This document shows, one piece after another, positions 56,761-64,000 of a stretch of DNA of 64,000 nucleotides. Source of the DNA: Struthio camelus. Its lineage: Eukaryota > Chordata > Aves > Struthioniformes > Struthionidae. Both the position numbers and the translations under genes were made by a program. Position 1 is the first letter of the stretch. Each line of letters starts with the position of its first letter. Location of the stretch: positions 9,076,214 to 9,140,213 of the forward strand of contig NC_090964.1 in assembly GCF_040807025.1 (NCBI RefSeq), in the 5' to 3' direction. A model generated the notes under the pieces. That model saw only the letters and a program-made list of their open reading frames with translations, searched no databases and was not told the DNA's origin.

Positions 56761-57879
56761 TCAGCATCTTTGCTCCCCCTGCACCTGACCCCGGACAAGC
56801 ATAACTTCCACTGAAATTTATATCAGCCCTTTAATTTAAGATACTGGGGCTCTAGCTGCCACTGAATATTAATTCTTACTAGCTCGATGATGTCAAACTC
56901 TTTGCATGGTGGCAAACCTAGTAGTCGGGGCAGCAACTGGATGAGGCTTGGGATAATTTCCTCAGATGCCCAAGTATACTTGTAGAGAAGTAGATGCCCC
57001 ATCCTCCTTCCCAATGTAAAGAAACCCTACCCCCATAACCTGGGGTAGGATAATACTTTCCCAAAAGGCACGTGTGGAAAAACAGGATATTTAGCGTGCC
57101 CAGGCAAGGGCTGGAGACAGCGCACCAGATTCCCGGAAGCGTGAGGGATGGCCTTACACAGGCTGTATCCCACGTGCGCAAAGGGCACGACGAAGCCAAC
57201 CATGGAGCAGCGCAACGAGCTCAACTCGAACAGCGGCATCAAAGGGAAGTGCCGCATCTGGACTTCCCTGCCCGTTCTTTGCAATTCCGCACAAAAGCGC
57301 AACGAACGGACACGCTACGAGTAAGGACTTCGTACGCTGAGAGGGGAGCTGCAGCCTTCAGCGGCTGCACCTCCTTGGTTTTTCACTTTTTTTTTTTTTC
57401 TCCTTAAGATCACAGTGGAACAAATGGCAGGCAGGGGAAAAAGTGAGAGCATTCCCCACCAGCTGTTTTTCCAATTTTCCAGAAATAAGCAGCTGCTAGA
57501 AAAACCCCTCCTGCTCTTAACTGACCGCAGTGCTTCACCTTTGGGTGCAAAGAAGGTGCTGGAGCGGGGGGACGTTGCAGAAGAAAGAGCAAGAGTCGGC
57601 GGCTGCCTGGTGGACATCAGTCTCAGGAGAAGGCCAACGTGCAAAGAGTAACACTGTGAATATGTACTGAAAAAAAAAAATTTTTCCATAGAACAAAGTG
57701 GCAGACTGGGCTTTAGGCTACAATTTTTAAAACTGCCTTGGAAAGTCCATTTTTCCCAGGTGCTCATTTTGGCCCACGTAAAGAGGTGCACGCTGCCGAA
57801 GCTGCCAAGCAGACGCCTTCCAAAAAAGCAGGGCCTTCAGGGAGGTGCCTAAAGGACAAGATAACCTAGTTCCCACCCA

Positions 57880-58150
57880 GCTCCTGCACCGACCGCGGCC
57901 AAAACCGCCACCGCGTCTCGGCTCGGCCCCGGCAGCTCAGCGCGCCGTGGCTCCTGGGGCAGGGAGGGATCTGCGTTCCCCGTTCGCACCGTGCCCGGCC
58001 AAGGGGCTCTGCCGCGGCTCAGCGATCCCCGCCGCCATGGCCGAGGGCGACGCGGTCGCCGCGGCCCCGGCACAGGGAGGGATAGAAGCGGGAGGTGGGG
58101 GAGAATCTCCCCTCCCGCTACGCGGTGCAGAGCCATCCCAGGTGGGAGCC
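57880..58150 (+). promoter_or_regulatory. Intronic CpG island, candidate antisense promoter and first exon
   Basis: CpG-dense block (gaccgcggccaaaaccgcc, ggctcggccccggcagctc). On the plus strand GCCGCCATGG at 58031-58040 is an ideal Kozak start; from ATG 58037 an ORF of 35 codons (MAEGDAVAAAPAQGG onwards, Gly/Ala/Pro-rich) runs in frame to CAG|GTGGGA at 58139-58147, a good splice donor. This is the expected shape of a first coding exon, but no downstream exon was identified. Confidence 0.3.
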
Positions 58151-58959
58151 ACTGGTACTTGCAGGCTTTGAAACAAACGTTTGATGGTGGGGAGCGGCAG
58201 AAAGGAAACCTTAACAAAAATTAAAATTGAATGCTACTTAAAAAGTGTTTGACAGCATCTATTGAAGTGGAAAGATAACCTGGCATTTACAGCATTTATC
58301 TCCTTTCCACAATGGGCCGTATTTCAATATAGTTGCGACTGGGATGGTTTAAGCGTACGGGTGATACAGCACCAGCGCAGCTTCCTCCAGAAGCGCGTCC
58401 ATTTGTTCTCAGCAGGACAAAACAGAGCCCCGTCCTTGAAACCGTGCCGGGACCCCCTGAGTTACTGCATCATAAAAACCCTTTCCCATCAGCTCACACA
58501 TCAGATTGCGCTGGCACTACTAACCCATTTAATAATAGGTGCAACATCACCATTTTTCAAGGGGTGCTATTGAACCACTAAGTCCTCTGAATCACTCTTT
58601 TGTTTCCCTTCCTCCACCCTAAGGATCTGTTTCTTTGCAGGCATTTAAAAGGGCAACGGTTCTCGCACAAGGGTGCTGATCATCACTGCATGGGAAAAGA
58701 CAATTTAAGGCTAAAGGAAGATGCCTCCTATGTCCTAGATCTGCCAACATGCAGGCAAAAAAATGAAAATACACCACTACAGATCCAGAGGAAATTCCAT
58801 TTCCTGCAGTCACGCCCCAAAGAGGAACGCAAAAGGTTCAACCGACGGCGCTGGCTGATCCCGGGGTGACATTTTCCCTTTCTTTTTCTCAGGCTTTCCT
58901 GCAGTGGAAGGCACGACAGCGTAGCATGAAAACCTGAGGAAAAGGAAGAGCCTCACCCC

Positions 58960-59030
58960 AGAACCAGCTAGCTCAATCAGTTAAATGTCTGGGGTTACAC
59001 TTTATGTTCGAGTTCCATGTACAAAGGGAG
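58960..59030 (+). mobile_element. tRNA-like SINE head relic
   Basis: TAGCTCAATCAG resembles an A box and GTTCGAGTTCC, about 40 nt later, resembles a B box. The rest does not fold as a tRNA, so it is best read as a tRNA-derived SINE head. Confidence 0.3.
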
Positions 59031-59089
59031 CAATAAACCAGTAAATGATGCTTCAGCAGGAGGCTGAGCAGTTTAGCTAGAGTGCCCAC

Positions 59090-59480
59090 CTGGTTAGCAG
59101 GTTACAAATGACTCATGCCTCGAATGCCTACAGGTCGTTATTATACCCCGTACAAACCACTAGCAAAAGAAACCTCCCTATAAAGCCTTCCCAAGATTAG
59201 AGAACAGCAACATATGCTAATAGGCTCTAACCACAGCAATGATAGCACGTAATTCATATTACAAAAAGGAAGCATTCGCTGAGCTGCAGCAGTGTTTATG
59301 TACTGCTCATTTCCGAGCCAAACTGTCTAAACCATAATTTTTTGCATAACCGTTATATATGCACCATTGTCTAGTAATATAAATCTTACAGTGTTTTGCA
59401 GCAGTAAACCAATTCCCTCAGAAGCCTAGCAAACATTCTTTAAATTTAGCCTACCTATACTTGCCTTTCGGAACTGAACA
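59090..59480. promoter_or_regulatory. AT-rich motif-dense block, candidate conserved element
   Basis: Contains acatatgctaataggctc, cacgtaattcatattac, gcagcagtgtttatgtactg and ttttttgcataaccgttat, with no transposon signature. Composition suggests a conserved non-coding element; not testable here. Confidence 0.3.
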
Positions 59481-60207
59481 TAAGCTAAGACATTCTGCAC
59501 AGATTCTGTGTGCAACTGATGTTAGACTTCGCTGAAGTTGTTGCAAGCAAATTACTGAAGCAAGAGGAGGTCTCCATTCACTTTCCAAAATCCCAGTACT
59601 GCCATAGGAACTTGTTAGCTAATCCAGTTTAGAGTTGGGCCCTTGTTTAGTAGTGGAAAGAAATGCTCTTATTTCTATGTAATACCTAACATTTCTCTAG
59701 CATGAGCTACACTCACCCTAAAGAATCCCCAAATAATTTAGGGATTTACAAGAATCAGTTTGCTCACTAGAGAAATGAAGTCACCTCTCAGCTGGAACAC
59801 GGATGTCACTTAAAAGAGGACAGCAAGACCACCCAATCGGTTTAGCACAGCTTTGATGGGACAATACCGTATCCCGCCAAAACTGCAGGAAGGAGAGCTT
59901 TAGGTAAACAAAGCAGAGCTATCCATAATGGAATCTGCCATGGAGAGGATGGTATTGACAGGCACCACCTTGAGAGACAGGCGTAGCATCACCATGACTA
60001 TTAGTTTGCAGGCACTTGCTCTGTGGTTGAACTATCACAACATTACAGACAGATTTCCACATCTGCACACATTGTATGACCACGTGCCAGCACTCCATCA
60101 CATAAGAGACCTCCAATCTCAAATCTGTGACAGTCAGGCCCTTTGTAAGAGGCTTCAGGTTAAAGCGTGATTTTTTTTTTTTAAACACCATCTCTTCCCC
60201 AGAACTA

Positions 60208-64000
<3,793 letters not shown>

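Noticed and set aside
58960..59030. tRNA gene
   Set aside because: A-box-like and B-box-like words are present, but acceptor and anticodon stems do not form; better read as a SINE head.

Overview
The window reads as vertebrate nuclear DNA: long stretches without coding potential, GT-AG introns, no operon-like gene packing. Introns are compact (160 bp to 7.2 kb), GC-rich CpG blocks are frequent, and there is a CR1-like LINE tail plus old tRNA/MIR-like SINE relics. This points to a sauropsid, most likely a bird microchromosome, but the species cannot be read from the sequence.

Almost the whole window is one gene on the minus strand: the 3' part of a CUB and Sushi multiple domains gene, best matched to CSMD2. 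I could assemble 28 consecutive coding exons (62254 down to 7368) whose reading phases all join without a break. They give about 1,429 residues: CUB13 (2 exons), CCP13 (2 exons), CUB14 (2 exons), fifteen more Sushi/CCP domains (CCP14 to CCP28; CCP27 split over two exons), a conserved juxtamembrane segment of about 140 residues that is neither CUB nor CCP (4 exons), one transmembrane helix, and a cytoplasmic tail of about 56 residues with an NPMY motif and a C-terminal T-A-V PDZ ligand. The 5' exons lie beyond position 64000. The domain numbers assume the usual family layout of 14 CUB and 28 CCP domains.

Left of the stop codon (7368) is a probable long 3' UTR to an AATAAA at 3484-3489. It holds a CpG-dense block, a CR1 tail fragment, a (TA)n/(CA)n tract, Pumilio-type sites and a purine-rich tract. 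From 1 to about 3460 lies downstream flank without a recognisable gene, ending in a CpG-rich block.

The introns contain no second gene I can support. They hold CpG-dense blocks (about 25.2-26.2, 28.3-29.1, 44.55-45.1, 47.6-48.6 and 57.9-58.15 kb), AT-rich homeobox-motif-rich blocks that look like conserved non-coding elements, and transposon relics. The best candidates for something undescribed are the unclassified juxtamembrane module, a plus-strand CpG-island ORF with a strong Kozak context and a splice donor at 58037-58141 (antisense to CSMD2), and the CpG blocks of the largest intron as possible internal promoters.
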